Shown one piece after another: positions 9,225-17,490 of a stretch of 38,238 bases of DNA (positions within the stretch are counted from its first letter, which is position 1; each line of letters starts with the position of its first letter). The notes beneath the pieces are model-generated. The model did no database searches, was not told where the DNA came from, and saw nothing but the letters and a program-made list of their open reading frames with translations. Origin of the DNA: Methanobrevibacter sp. (GTDB taxonomy: Archaea; Methanobacteriota; Methanobacteria; Methanobacteriales; Methanobacteriaceae); contig NZ_JAFSNZ010000099.1 in assembly GCF_017447225.1 (NCBI RefSeq), forward strand, positions 1 through 38,238. Reading direction: 5' to 3'. The position numbers and the translations under genes are program-made.

Positions 9225-9662
9225 CTACACTTCATAATAGGTTATGTTTTCCCTAATGAATTCAACATCTTTGACATATAAAACATCTTTATAGGGCTCA
9301 GTTCCCAATGTGTGGTTTTCAACAATTCTGCATGAAAAAATGTCTTCAATATACACATCAGTAGCATCTTCCGTGCGTAATTTGCTTGCATCGGAGTAAT
9401 CCATTATGATGATTTCATTAAGTGAAATGTAAACATATTTAGAACCCAAGGACTTCATCCATTTCACTGTTTCATTGTCATAGCCTTCAAAATATGGATC
9501 AGTTTCTATCTCTTCTATCACTTTTGAAAGCTCAAGTGGGCTTCCTGAAACATTTAATGTAATTCTGTTCGTATCATCAGGTGCTTCGTTTCCCAAATAT
9601 ACCAGATATGTTCCAAAAATGACTATAAGAATAATTATAATGCCGATAATTATCTTTTTCAT
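9225..9662 (-). CDS. Membrane-anchored protein of unknown function
   Basis: 145 residues: an N-terminal hydrophobic helix (about 4-26, Ile-rich, after MKK) then an acidic ~115-residue domain that should lie outside the cell. It could be an uncleaved anchor or a signal peptide. I recognise no family. It starts 10 bases after the stop of the gene at 9673-10323, so the two form an operon. Confidence 0.7.
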   Translation of the reverse strand: MKKIIIGIIIILIVIFGTYLVYLGNEAPDDTNRITLNVSGSPLELSKVIEEIETDPYFEGYDNETVKWMKSLGSKYVYISLNEIIIMDYSDASKLRTEDATDVYIEDIFSCRIVENHTLGTEPYKDVLYVKDVEFIRENITYYEV

Positions 9663-9672
9663 AAAAATCCCT

Positions 9673-10323
9673 TCAGTAAAGTTTTTCGCCGGTGTATTCG
9701 TTTTCCTCTGTGTAAATTCTTATTAGGGTGTCTACGGTATCATCATACATTAGTCTGTATCCGATGGCTCCGCCGTTATCTGTTTCCACATTGTTTAATC
9801 TGCGGTCACTGAACTCTCCGCAGTTATTGATGATATACCACATTCCATGAGGAGTGTAAATGAACAGTGTTCCCTCACCCATTTCATTCCCTTTTTTGAA
9901 GCTGTCGTCGGGATCATAAATTTTCGTTGAATGTATCGCCAGACGGCTCAAGTCCTGTTTCGGTGATGTTCCTCCTTTTCTGAATAGGGTGTTCAGCCAG
10001 TTGTATGCTTTATCCTTAAGGTTAACCTTTTGTATAGGGTCTTCGAATGCCTTTTTGATTTTGTTCTGTCTTTTTTCTAAGGTATTTTCAATGCCTAAAA
10101 TTTCTTCTACTTTAGCGACATCCTTTTCAAGGCATCTGTAGCCTTCAGGCCTTCCGGTAACCTTGATAATTCCGTCCATAAAGTCTTTTCTTCTGAAGTT
10201 TCTCATATATGGCTTTACTTTTTCAAATTCCTCATCGGGAATTTTCTTGTTCAGTCCGTATAAGTAGCCGTATTCGTTAGCGTCATAGCATTTTGTTTCA
10301 AGTTTCAAATCTTTGTCTGCCAT
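9673..10323 (-). CDS. Soluble protein of unknown function
   Basis: 216 residues, charged, no signal peptide or membrane helix. A Lys/Glu-rich helical middle (about 80-115) separates two more globular parts; the C-terminal part contains a GEGTLFIYTPHGMWYIINN segment of beta character. I do not recognise the family. GGAAGTG lies just upstream of the start. It is divergent from xseA with 103 bases between them and is the first gene of the two-gene operon ending at 9225. Confidence 0.7.
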   Translation of the reverse strand: MADKDLKLETKCYDANEYGYLYGLNKKIPDEEFEKVKPYMRNFRRKDFMDGIIKVTGRPEGYRCLEKDVAKVEEILGIENTLEKRQNKIKKAFEDPIQKVNLKDKAYNWLNTLFRKGGTSPKQDLSRLAIHSTKIYDPDDSFKKGNEMGEGTLFIYTPHGMWYIINNCGEFSDRRLNNVETDNGGAIGYRLMYDDTVDTLIRIYTEENEYTGEKLY

Positions 10324-10426
10324 ACAAACACTTCCTTTGTTATTAGATTATTTTTGTTCAATTTAAAATTTTTCATCGAAAGATTATTTACTTCATATTA
10401 TCAATATTATAATAAGGAGAAATTTT

Positions 10427-11947
10427 ATGAATGAGGAATATATTACTGTTTCCAAGGTCACGGATTACATAGGTGAACTTTTTCGCAGTGATTTGAATTT
10501 AAGGCATGTTCGCATAAAAGGAGAACTGTCAAATGTCAAACTGTATCCCAGCGGACATTTATATTTCACTTTAAAGGATGAGGAAAGTCAAATCAAAGGT
10601 GTAATGTTTGCTGCCAGATATAAACTCAGATTCCGGCCTAAACATGGGATGAAAGTACTTATTGAAGGTAAAATTGAAGTCTATAATAAGCACGGTAATT
10701 ATCAGTTGTATGCTGATAAGATTTCCAAGGATGGTGTCGGTGATTTACACAGGCGTTTTGAGGAGCTGAAGGAAAAATTAAACAAGGAAGGACTTTTCGA
10801 TGAATCCCACAAAAAAGATATTCCCAGTTTTCCTAAAAGAATCGGAGTCATTACAGCCCCTAACGGTGCGGCTATCAGGGACATTATAACTACAATCAAC
10901 AGACGGTGGCCGATATGTCAGGTGATATTGTTCCCGTCACTCGTTCAGGGGGATAAAGCCGCTGAAAACATAGTATATCAAATCAGAATGTCTCAGAAAT
11001 TTAATTTGGACACGTTAATTGTTGGAAGGGGTGGAGGAAGTATTGAAGATTTATGGTCATTTAACGAAGAAATTGTTGCAAGAGCCATTTATGAGTGTGA
11101 AACTCCCGTAATAAGTGCTGTTGGTCATGAAATTGATTTTACAATTTCGGATTTTGTTGCCGATTTAAGGGCACCGACTCCAACGGCCGCTGCAGAAATT
11201 GCAGTTCCACCTTATGCTGAGATTAAAAATGCCATAAATCAGCTTAGCGATAGAGCAAATATGGCAATCAATAAGAAATTGGATGAAAATAAAATTAAAT
11301 TGGATAATATTACCTCTAAAAAGATTTTCACGAATCCTTATGAAATTTATGCTCCTAAAGAGATGATGCTTGACCAGATTATCAGTCGTTTGGATTTCTC
11401 TTCAAAATCATTGCTGATGAGGAATAAATCCAGACTGGATTTGGTTAAAAGTTCCAGTGTCTTTAAAAATCCGCATGAACTTTTCACTTCTCAAAGAATT
11501 GTTTTGGATAATCTTGTCGGTCGTTTGGACTATTCGTCCAGTTCATTAATTAAAGACAATCAGAATAAACTGGCAATGATTAAAAATTCCAATGTCTTTA
11601 AAAATCCTGATAAAATGTTTGATTCACAAAAGACAGTTTTGGATGGTCTTGTCAATCGTCTGGATTATTCTTCCAACAGATTGATATCAGCCAATAGGAA
11701 CAGATTGGACATGGTAAAAAATTCCTCATTATTCAGAAATCCTGAAATGATTGTTAATAGCAAAAAAGAGCAATACTTACTGCAGTTTTCAAAACTGGAA
11801 ATTTTAAATCCTCTAAATACATTAAAAAGAGGTTATACTTTAGCTAAAAGTGATGATAAAGTGGTCTCATCTGTCAGGGATGTAAAATCCGGTGATGAGC
11901 TGGAAGTTGAGTTTAAGGACGGTAGTGTTAATACGAAGGTGATTTAG
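10427..11947 (+). CDS. xseA: Exonuclease VII large subunit with tandem stalk repeats
   Basis: 506-residue catalytic subunit of exonuclease VII, which degrades single-stranded DNA. An OB-fold N-domain (about 5-100) is followed by the catalytic domain with KRIGVITAPNGAAIRD (137-152), GRGGGSIEDLW (200-210), AVGHEID (231-237) and DLRAPTPTAAAE (246-257). Residues 300-434 are three tandem 45-residue repeats (each F-x-NP-x-E/K-x-hydrophobic, then RLD-F/Y-S-S), plus the start of a fourth. Residues 458-506 hold the conserved LNTLKRGY tail. It is longer than the E. coli protein (about 456). ATG 10427 has GGAG about 8 bases upstream. ExoVII is mainly bacterial, so an ancient transfer is likely. Confidence 0.93.
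   Translation: MNEEYITVSKVTDYIGELFRSDLNLRHVRIKGELSNVKLYPSGHLYFTLKDEESQIKGVMFAARYKLRFRPKHGMKVLIEGKIEVYNKHGNYQLYADKISKDGVGDLHRRFEELKEKLNKEGLFDESHKKDIPSFPKRIGVITAPNGAAIRDIITTINRRWPICQVILFPSLVQGDKAAENIVYQIRMSQKFNLDTLIVGRGGGSIEDLWSFNEEIVARAIYECETPVISAVGHEIDFTISDFVADLRAPTPTAAAEIAVPPYAEIKNAINQLSDRANMAINKKLDENKIKLDNITSKKIFTNPYEIYAPKEMMLDQIISRLDFSSKSLLMRNKSRLDLVKSSSVFKNPHELFTSQRIVLDNLVGRLDYSSSSLIKDNQNKLAMIKNSNVFKNPDKMFDSQKTVLDGLVNRLDYSSNRLISANRNRLDMVKNSSLFRNPEMIVNSKKEQYLLQFSKLEILNPLNTLKRGYTLAKSDDKVVSSVRDVKSGDELEVEFKDGSVNTKVI
11324..11775 (+). repeat. Three and a third in-frame 135-base repeats in xseA
   Basis: Units at 11324-11458, 11459-11593 and 11594-11728, with a partial fourth to about 11775. 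Each encodes 45 residues with the shared pattern F-x-NP, V/M-LD-x-L/I-V/I-x-RLD-F/Y-SS, then NRLDMVK-like. Nucleotide identity is imperfect, so the duplication is not recent. Confidence 0.85.
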
Positions 11948-11948
11948 T

Positions 11949-12170
11949 ATGGTCGAAGAAAATATGAGTTTTGAAGATAACTTGAAAGAGTTGGAAGAAA
12001 TTGTTGCAAATCTGGAGAAAGGTGATGTTTCACTGGATAATGCAATTGAAGAATTTAAAAAAGCTATGGATCTGGTCAAGGCCTGTGACGACAAACTTAA
12101 GGATGCGCAGGATACAATTGCCAAAATAGTCAAGGACAATGGGGAAATCACTGATTTCAATGTGGAATAA
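11949..12170 (+). CDS. xseB: Exonuclease VII small subunit
   Basis: 73-residue helical protein with the XseB pattern: SFEDNLKELEEIVANLEKG, then SLDNAIEEFKKAM, then a third helix. Many copies bind along the XseA stalk. The start is 1 base after the xseA stop, with GGTGAT (11938-11943) inside the end of xseA, so translation is coupled. ATG 11964 is an alternative start but lies farther from the site. Confidence 0.92.
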   Translation: MVEENMSFEDNLKELEEIVANLEKGDVSLDNAIEEFKKAMDLVKACDDKLKDAQDTIAKIVKDNGEITDFNVE

Positions 12171-12171
12171 A

Positions 12172-12609
12172 ATGGATGCAGGTACATTAACTTTAATATT
12201 TCCAATGATACTGGTCATTCTGGCCAATACGATGTATAATATCTGTGCAAAGTCAACTCCGGGGGATGTTGATCCTTTTGCAACGCTGATTGTTACCTAT
12301 TTCATTGCAATGATAGTTACAATCATATTGTTTTTTGTAATTGCAAGACCTGAAAATGCATTATTGGAGCTTTCAAAAATTAATTGGACATCAATAGTTT
12401 TGGGAGTGGCTATTGTGGGGTTGGAAACCGGTTATATTCTGATTTATCGTGCAGGATGGAATGTCAGTAATGCTTCTGTTGTAGCCAATATCTGTCTTGC
12501 CGGCACACTGCTTGTTGTAGGTTATGTTGTCTATAAGGAAAACATCTCCTTAACGCAAATTTTGGGTATTGTTGTCTGTATAATCGGGCTGATTTTAGTC
12601 ACAAAATGA
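12172..12609 (+). CDS. EamA-like four-helix membrane protein
   Basis: 145-residue protein with about four to five hydrophobic helices, resembling half of an EamA/DMT-superfamily permease (final segment LTQILGIVVCIIGLILVTK is typical of the last helix). Half-size members usually work as dimers; substrate unknown. ATG 12172 is chosen because GTGGA lies 5 bases upstream and it begins 1 base after the xseB stop; in-frame ATGs at 12139 and 12160 would overlap xseB. It is probably cotranscribed with xseAB, with no evident functional link. Confidence 0.75.
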   Translation: MDAGTLTLIFPMILVILANTMYNICAKSTPGDVDPFATLIVTYFIAMIVTIILFFVIARPENALLELSKINWTSIVLGVAIVGLETGYILIYRAGWNVSNASVVANICLAGTLLVVGYVVYKENISLTQILGIVVCIIGLILVTK

Positions 12610-12613
12610 ACTC

Positions 12614-12624
12614 TTTATATATAA
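12614..12624 (+). promoter_or_regulatory. TATA box of mptG
   Basis: TTTATATATAA, about 50-60 bases before the mptG ATG. It predicts a start near 12642-12645 and a ~30-base leader containing AGGTG. Confidence 0.5.
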
Positions 12625-12673
12625 TAAGTTAAATAAAATAATAATGTATTAATAAAATTAAGGTGTATTAGAC

Positions 12674-13663
12674 ATGAAAATTAGAACTCCTGCCAGAATT
12701 CATATTACATTATTGGATTTGAATGGTTCATACGGCAGGATTGATGGAGGAATCGGATTTTCACTGCAAAACCCTCAGTTTGTTTTAGAGAGTACTCAGA
12801 CTGAAAGCGGAGTTAATGTAGAATTCGATGAAAGTATTACTGACAGTGAAGTAATTGAAGAATGTGATTTAAAGATTAGACAGGCTTATGAAGATATTTG
12901 TAATCATTTTGATATAGATTCAGGTTTTGATTTTAAGGTTCACAGTGCATTTTCAGCACATTCAGGATTTGGATCAGGTACTCAAATCGCTCTTGCAGCA
13001 GCAAAATTAATCTGTGAAACCGTAGGCATTGACAAGTCATCTGTCGAATTGTCATCAATCGTCGGAAGGGGAGGAACTTCCGGAATCGGAACCTATGGTT
13101 TTGAAGATGGAGGATTCATTGCTGACGGAGGACACAGCTTAAAGGAAAAGGCTACATTTTTACCTTCCTCCGCATCAAGCGCATGTCCGCCACCACTCAT
13201 CGGAAGATATGAGTTTCCTCAGGAATGGGATGTGCTGGTTGCAGTTCCGCCATACGGACTGTCAATTCACGATGGTGAGGAAGTCAATCTCTTCCAAAGA
13301 TTCTGTCCGCTCCCCCAAAGGGAAGTTGAACAGTTATCTCACATTGTATTCATGAATATGATTCCTGCAATGCTTGAAAAAGACATTGAAGAGTTTGGAA
13401 AATGTATCGATGAGATACACAAAAGGGGATTCCAGAAAGCTGAATTGACACTTTATGATGAAAGAATGCATAATCTGATGCAGCATTTGCGTGACAACGG
13501 TGCATATGGTGTTGGAATGAGTTCATTCGGACCTACAATATATTCAGTTGTCGATGACAACAACCGTGAAAGTGTCTTGAAGGCAACCCGTGAATTTTTA
13601 GGAGAAGACGCTCCTATATTTATAACTAAAGGTCAAAACAGTGGTTATGTTCTTGAAAAATAA
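12674..13663 (+). CDS. mptG: Beta-ribofuranosyl-phenol/aminobenzene 5'-phosphate synthase
   Basis: 329-residue GHMP-kinase-fold enzyme of the TIGR00144 family. It joins phosphoribosyl pyrophosphate to 4-hydroxybenzoate or p-aminobenzoate with loss of CO2, an early step of tetrahydromethanopterin synthesis. Visible features are the N-terminal RTPARIHITLLDLNG, the Gly/Ser nucleotide loop HSGFGSGTQIALA (about 96-108) and GRGGTSGIGTYGFEDGG (about 135-151). Length and start are usual for the family. AGGTG lies 8 bases before ATG 12674. It has its own TATA box and ends convergently with the nuclease gene at 13686. Confidence 0.88.
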   Translation: MKIRTPARIHITLLDLNGSYGRIDGGIGFSLQNPQFVLESTQTESGVNVEFDESITDSEVIEECDLKIRQAYEDICNHFDIDSGFDFKVHSAFSAHSGFGSGTQIALAAAKLICETVGIDKSSVELSSIVGRGGTSGIGTYGFEDGGFIADGGHSLKEKATFLPSSASSACPPPLIGRYEFPQEWDVLVAVPPYGLSIHDGEEVNLFQRFCPLPQREVEQLSHIVFMNMIPAMLEKDIEEFGKCIDEIHKRGFQKAELTLYDERMHNLMQHLRDNGAYGVGMSSFGPTIYSVVDDNNRESVLKATREFLGEDAPIFITKGQNSGYVLEK

Positions 13664-13668
13664 TCACT

Positions 13669-13687
13669 TTTTTTAATTTCTTTTTTT
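13669..13687 (+). terminator. T-rich terminator after mptG
   Basis: Two T7 runs follow the mptG stop and run up to the end of the convergent nuclease gene. Confidence 0.4.
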
Positions 13688-14402
13688 AGTCAAAATCCTT
13701 AAAGCAGATGTCTGCATAAGTGCAGAATCTACATACATATTGCTCGTTTTTAGGAAATTTTTCCTGATTGACTTTTTTTCTAACGTCATATAATGTGTCG
13801 AGGCCTTCCTCAAGCTCTTCCTGCATCATGAATTTCCGTTTGTTCGGATTTTCCTCAAAATGAAGCAGTCTTAACTTATTGTTTTTGGTGAAAAATATTC
13901 CTGCGGCCACCACATTTTTATCCTCATAATTGTTTTCAACAAGCATCTTGTAATATCCAAGCTCGCGCCTGCATTTGCTGAATGAGGATGATGATCCTGT
14001 TTTATAGTCGATTACTACTAAATCTCCTTCAGGATTTTCCAAAACGATATCTGTGATTCCTGTGATGTTGTGGGTTTCATCAGTCAGATACTCTTCCTGG
14101 CTGAAGAGCTTATAGTCATTTTCAACAAATGCCCTTTCAAAAAAAGAGGCCAGACTATCCAAATGAACCTCGATCTCATCAGTATCCAGATTTAAGCTTT
14201 CAGCTATTAAATCAAGAGAATATCTGATGTCCATTTGTGGTTTATCGCCATACCTTACAACATAGTCCTCAGCTACTTTGTGAACGTCACTTCCCAGCGC
14301 CATATATTCATTAGGGGGCATTTCAATCTCATCAATGTATCTGTATTTGAATTCACGGGGACATTTAAGATATGTGTTGATTTTTGATTTGGATAATCTC
14401 AT
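13686..14402 (-). CDS. PD-(D/E)XK nuclease with probable Fe-S cluster (RecB/Cas4-like)
   Basis: 238-residue RecB-family nuclease. Order of motifs: SKSKINTYLKCPREFKY with Cys14; GSDVHKVAED (His and following acids); VLENPEGDLVVIDYKTG, the D...DYK catalytic core near residue 130; and a C-terminal C224-x2-C227-x5-C233. Cys14 plus the three C-terminal cysteines is the AddB/Dna2/Cas4 arrangement that holds a [4Fe-4S] cluster. There is no helicase domain and no CRISPR array or cas gene nearby, so a free-standing repair nuclease is likelier than Cas4. Convergent with mptG, divergent from the channel-like gene at 14433. Confidence 0.82.
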   Translation of the reverse strand: MRLSKSKINTYLKCPREFKYRYIDEIEMPPNEYMALGSDVHKVAEDYVVRYGDKPQMDIRYSLDLIAESLNLDTDEIEVHLDSLASFFERAFVENDYKLFSQEEYLTDETHNITGITDIVLENPEGDLVVIDYKTGSSSSFSKCRRELGYYKMLVENNYEDKNVVAAGIFFTKNNKLRLLHFEENPNKRKFMMQEELEEGLDTLYDVRKKVNQEKFPKNEQYVCRFCTYADICFKDFD

Positions 14403-14432
14403 TATATAATAATTATATTTTTAATTATTTAT

Positions 14433-15236
14433 ATGTCTTCAAATAAAGTTAATAATATGGATTTGAATACTTTCTTATTCGACTCAGTTGTCGGATTTTT
14501 TGTTATATTGATAACATTTTTATTAATTTATCTACTGATTAATAGGCTCTATTTAAAAATCAGGGATAAAACAATTTTTGATATGAGGCAGTACTTTCCT
14601 GAAGACGAAATACATACTCTAAGACAAGTTGTGTTCTTATTTATGATGGCAGGATGTTTTACAAATGTTGTCCTGGCATTGGTTTTTGCTAATGTGGATA
14701 TGTGGTATCTTGCAACATTTGATTTTGTTATATCTTTAATCTGTTTTATAGACTTGGACAAAAGCACAATTAAAAATAAAATTTTGGCATTTTTATTAAT
14801 ACCATTCGCTACTGTTTCTTTTTTAATATCAGATATTACTATTTTATCCTTATTTGAATTTGCTCATTTGATAGTCATGCTATATATGATTAAAGTATAT
14901 TATGCTAAATTCAATGAATACACTAAATATCATGGGTTAGGAATTGCAATAATACTTCTGTTTGCAATAGTCTTTTTCAGCATGTATCTAACGGCTTTTG
15001 CAGAAAATGTGGACTTGTTTGATGCATTAGTCATGACTTCCAACGCTTTTACAAGTAACGGATATGCAATTTTGGGAAATTCCATTATAGGAAAAATGGA
15101 TGCTATACTCCTTGTATGGGGAGGATATATTATATCAGGGGTAAGTACAGCTACATTAACAGCAGCTATTTTGACGAGGCATTTCAATAAGAAATTTGAT
15201 GATTTGGAAAAATTAATTAAGGAAAATAAAAAATGA
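14433..15236 (+). CDS. Membrane protein with K+-channel-like pore module
   Basis: 267 residues, about seven hydrophobic helices (roughly 14-38, 64-87, 91-107, 115-133, 136-156, 168-190, 223-247). Residues 168-248 look like the two-helix pore domain of K+ channels: helix, re-entrant loop ALVMTSNAFTSNGYAILG (198-215), helix ending STATLTAAIL. The filter position reads TSNGYAI in place of TVGYGD. A short charged cytosolic tail follows. ATG 14433 gives the longest form; ATG 14457 (MDLNTFLF) is equally plausible, and neither has a ribosome site. The next gene begins 9 bases after its stop. It could be an ion channel of other selectivity or a non-conducting relative. Confidence 0.7.
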   Translation: MSSNKVNNMDLNTFLFDSVVGFFVILITFLLIYLLINRLYLKIRDKTIFDMRQYFPEDEIHTLRQVVFLFMMAGCFTNVVLALVFANVDMWYLATFDFVISLICFIDLDKSTIKNKILAFLLIPFATVSFLISDITILSLFEFAHLIVMLYMIKVYYAKFNEYTKYHGLGIAIILLFAIVFFSMYLTAFAENVDLFDALVMTSNAFTSNGYAILGNSIIGKMDAILLVWGGYIISGVSTATLTAAILTRHFNKKFDDLEKLIKENKK

Positions 15237-15245
15237 GGTGTTTGG

Positions 15246-15692
15246 ATGAAATGTAAATCAGTGATTTTAGCTTTTGTGCTAATTTTAATATGTGCGGTTT
15301 CTGCTGTTGCAGCAAGTGATGCAACAATTGACGGCCATAAATTCACCATTCCTGACGGATATTCACTGTATAATTCTTCAGATGATACAGTCAGTCTTGA
15401 AAAGGATGATTATCATACAATAACCATAATTTTGGGTGATGCGCAAAACCTGGATGATGCAAGGGATAATCTGGAGAATATGGGATATAATTATTCCGGC
15501 TCAAATTCCTATAAATACGGTGATTTTGATGTTGTCCAGCAGAATTATGAACTTGATGGCATCGTAATATATGCCTATGTATGCATGTCAGATAAGGTCA
15601 ATCTGATAATTACTCTGACTGCACCTAAAAGCGAACCTGCCCTTGAAGGTACAGACAATCCTGTAACAACAATTTTAGACACAATTAACTAG
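15246..15692 (+). CDS. Secreted small protein, PsbP/DUF1795-like in outline
   Basis: 148 residues. A clear signal peptide covers 1-23 (hydrophobic core VILAFVLILICAV, cleavage near SAVAA). The mature part opens with a DGHKFTIPDGYSLY strand and ends with a TTILDTIN helix, the outline of small PsbP-like domains; I would not assign a family. GAGGTG overlaps the stop of the preceding gene, which implies translational coupling to the channel-like protein. Confidence 0.72.
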   Translation: MKCKSVILAFVLILICAVSAVAASDATIDGHKFTIPDGYSLYNSSDDTVSLEKDDYHTITIILGDAQNLDDARDNLENMGYNYSGSNSYKYGDFDVVQQNYELDGIVIYAYVCMSDKVNLIITLTAPKSEPALEGTDNPVTTILDTIN

Positions 15693-15699
15693 TGATAAC

Positions 15700-16521
15700 A
15701 TGGATGAATTGCTTAAAAAAACAGTAGAGATAGTATTGGAAAAACTGGATGATGAAATCGATGATATTACAGTGGAACGTGCAGTATTCGGATTATTCTT
15801 CTCCGGTGTTAAGCTCTCAACAGGTCATGGAGGGTTGTGCTTCACGCCGGTTAAGGAAATGCCCGAAGCGGTATGCTGTCCAAGCTCAGCAGCCATAATG
15901 CCGCTTTCCGGGAAACTTTCAGGCGTTCCGGTTAAACAGTATCTTGACGACATATTCTGTGACAATGTCTTGAGAAGAACGCTTGGAATAGCTGCCTTAA
16001 ATGCATTAAGCAATATCATATGGGAAAAAGGGGGTTGCGAATACAAACCTGTAATGCCCCGTGATGCCTTTGATGAAATTGATGTGACCAAATACGAAAA
16101 GACGGTTGTTGTCGGTGCACTGATACCAATGCTTAAAAAGCTTATTGCAGCAGGAAATGATTTCAAAATATTGGAACAGGATCCAAGAACTCTAAAGGAA
16201 CGTGAAATGCCATTCTACGCACCTGCCGAAGATGCTCACAAATATGTTCCCGATGCGGATTTGCTTGTGATAACAGGCGTCACCGTATTGAACGGCACAT
16301 TGTCCCATTTGCTTGAACTAGCAAAACCAGATGCAAAAATACTTGTCACAGGACCGACCGCTAGTATGATTCCGGATGTATTCTTTGAAAATGGAGTTAC
16401 CATGACTGGAGGTATAGTCGTAACAAAAGCAGATGAACTGCTGGATATAATCTCCGAAGCAGGTTCTGGATATCATTTTTTTGGCCAATCAGCAGAACGT
16501 GCGGTTATTCGCAGAGTCTAA
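15700..16521 (+). CDS. DUF364/DUF4213 protein (putative heavy-metal chelation family)
   Basis: 273-residue soluble protein with the two-domain layout of the DUF4213-DUF364 family: a short N-terminal half with GHGGLCFTP and CCPSSAA, then a Rossmann-like half with VVVGALIPMLKKL and LVTGPTASMIPDVFF. Family members have been suggested to chelate metals or take part in pterin/molybdenum metabolism, without firm biochemistry. GTGAT overlaps the previous stop, with ATG 15700 four bases later, so it belongs to the 14433-16521 operon. Confidence 0.8.
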   Translation: MDELLKKTVEIVLEKLDDEIDDITVERAVFGLFFSGVKLSTGHGGLCFTPVKEMPEAVCCPSSAAIMPLSGKLSGVPVKQYLDDIFCDNVLRRTLGIAALNALSNIIWEKGGCEYKPVMPRDAFDEIDVTKYEKTVVVGALIPMLKKLIAAGNDFKILEQDPRTLKEREMPFYAPAEDAHKYVPDADLLVITGVTVLNGTLSHLLELAKPDAKILVTGPTASMIPDVFFENGVTMTGGIVVTKADELLDIISEAGSGYHFFGQSAERAVIRRV

Positions 16522-16526
16522 TACAA

Positions 16527-16540
16527 ATTTTTATATCATC
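16527..16540 (+). promoter_or_regulatory. TATA box giving a leaderless mtnA transcript
   Basis: TTTTTATATCATC is centred about 26 bases before ATG 16561. There is no ribosome site before that ATG, so transcription probably starts at or next to the start codon. Confidence 0.5.
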
Positions 16541-16560
16541 TCAAAATAATATTAATAATC

Positions 16561-17490
16561 ATGAGAACTATTGAATGGGAAGACAACAAATTAAAATTAA
16601 TAGACCAGACTAAGCTTCCGGACGAATTAACTTATGTTTACTGTGAAAATTACCAGGAAGTCATTGTAGCAATCAAGGACATGATTGTGCGCGGTGCACC
16701 AGCTATTGGCGTAGCTGCAGGCTTTGGTATGGCTCTTGCCTATCTGAATGGTGAGGATTTGGAAAAAGCTGCTGATGAAATCAAAGCAGCAAGACCAACA
16801 GCCATTAATCTCTTCTGGGCAGTTGACAGAGTACTGAATAGCGATGATCCTTTAGAAGAAGCATTAAAAATGTATCAGGAAGATATCGATACCAATATGG
16901 CTATTGGAAAATACGGTTGCGAAGTCATTGATGATGGAGATACTATTTTAACTCACTGTAATGCAGGAGCACTTGCATGTGTTGATTACGGTACTGCTTT
17001 AGGTGTTATCAGAGCAGCTTTTTATGAAGGCAAAGACATTAATGTGATTTGTGATGAAACCAGGCCTCGCGGTCAGGGAGCCAGCCTGAGCGTTTGGGAA
17101 ATGCAGCAGGAAAACATTCCTGTAAAACTGATTCCTGATGTGGCTTCAGGATTTTTGATGTCACAGGGCAAAATCGATAAGGTCGTCATAGGTGCGGACA
17201 GGATAGCAAAAGGCGGTGTTGTTAATAAAATCGGTTCATTCATGGTTGCAATGGCTGCAAAACAGCATGATGTTCCATTTTATGTGGCAGCTCCATTGTC
17301 CACTTTTGATTTTGAAGCATCCATCTTCGATACTGTTATTGAAGAAAGGGATGGTGATGAAGTAAGATATTATGGCGGTGCCAGAATTTGTCCTGAAGGC
17401 ACAGAAGTGATAAATCCTGCTTTTGATATAACTCCAAAAGAATTCATTACTGGTATTATCACTGAAAATGGAATTATTGATCCGATTTAG
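16561..17490 (+). CDS. mtnA: MtnA-type isomerase (methylthioribose-1-phosphate / ribose-1,5-bisphosphate isomerase family)
   Basis: 309-residue sugar-phosphate isomerase related to eIF2B. The start RTIEWEDNKLKLIDQTKLP is typical of MtnA. RGAPAIGVAAGFG lies at 44-56; the catalytic Cys133 sits in THCNAGALAC and the catalytic Asp212 in IGADRIAKGG. NKIGSFMVA follows. Most MtnA proteins are about 340-370 residues, so this is a compact form. In methanogens the family probably serves methylthioadenosine salvage; ribose-1,5-bisphosphate isomerase is a less likely alternative. It appears to be a leaderless single gene. Confidence 0.85.
   Translation: MRTIEWEDNKLKLIDQTKLPDELTYVYCENYQEVIVAIKDMIVRGAPAIGVAAGFGMALAYLNGEDLEKAADEIKAARPTAINLFWAVDRVLNSDDPLEEALKMYQEDIDTNMAIGKYGCEVIDDGDTILTHCNAGALACVDYGTALGVIRAAFYEGKDINVICDETRPRGQGASLSVWEMQQENIPVKLIPDVASGFLMSQGKIDKVVIGADRIAKGGVVNKIGSFMVAMAAKQHDVPFYVAAPLSTFDFEASIFDTVIEERDGDEVRYYGGARICPEGTEVINPAFDITPKEFITGIITENGIIDPI

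Noticed and set aside
13686-14402. cas4 as a sign of a CRISPR locus
   Set aside because: No array of regularly spaced repeats and no other cas gene is visible anywhere in the window.
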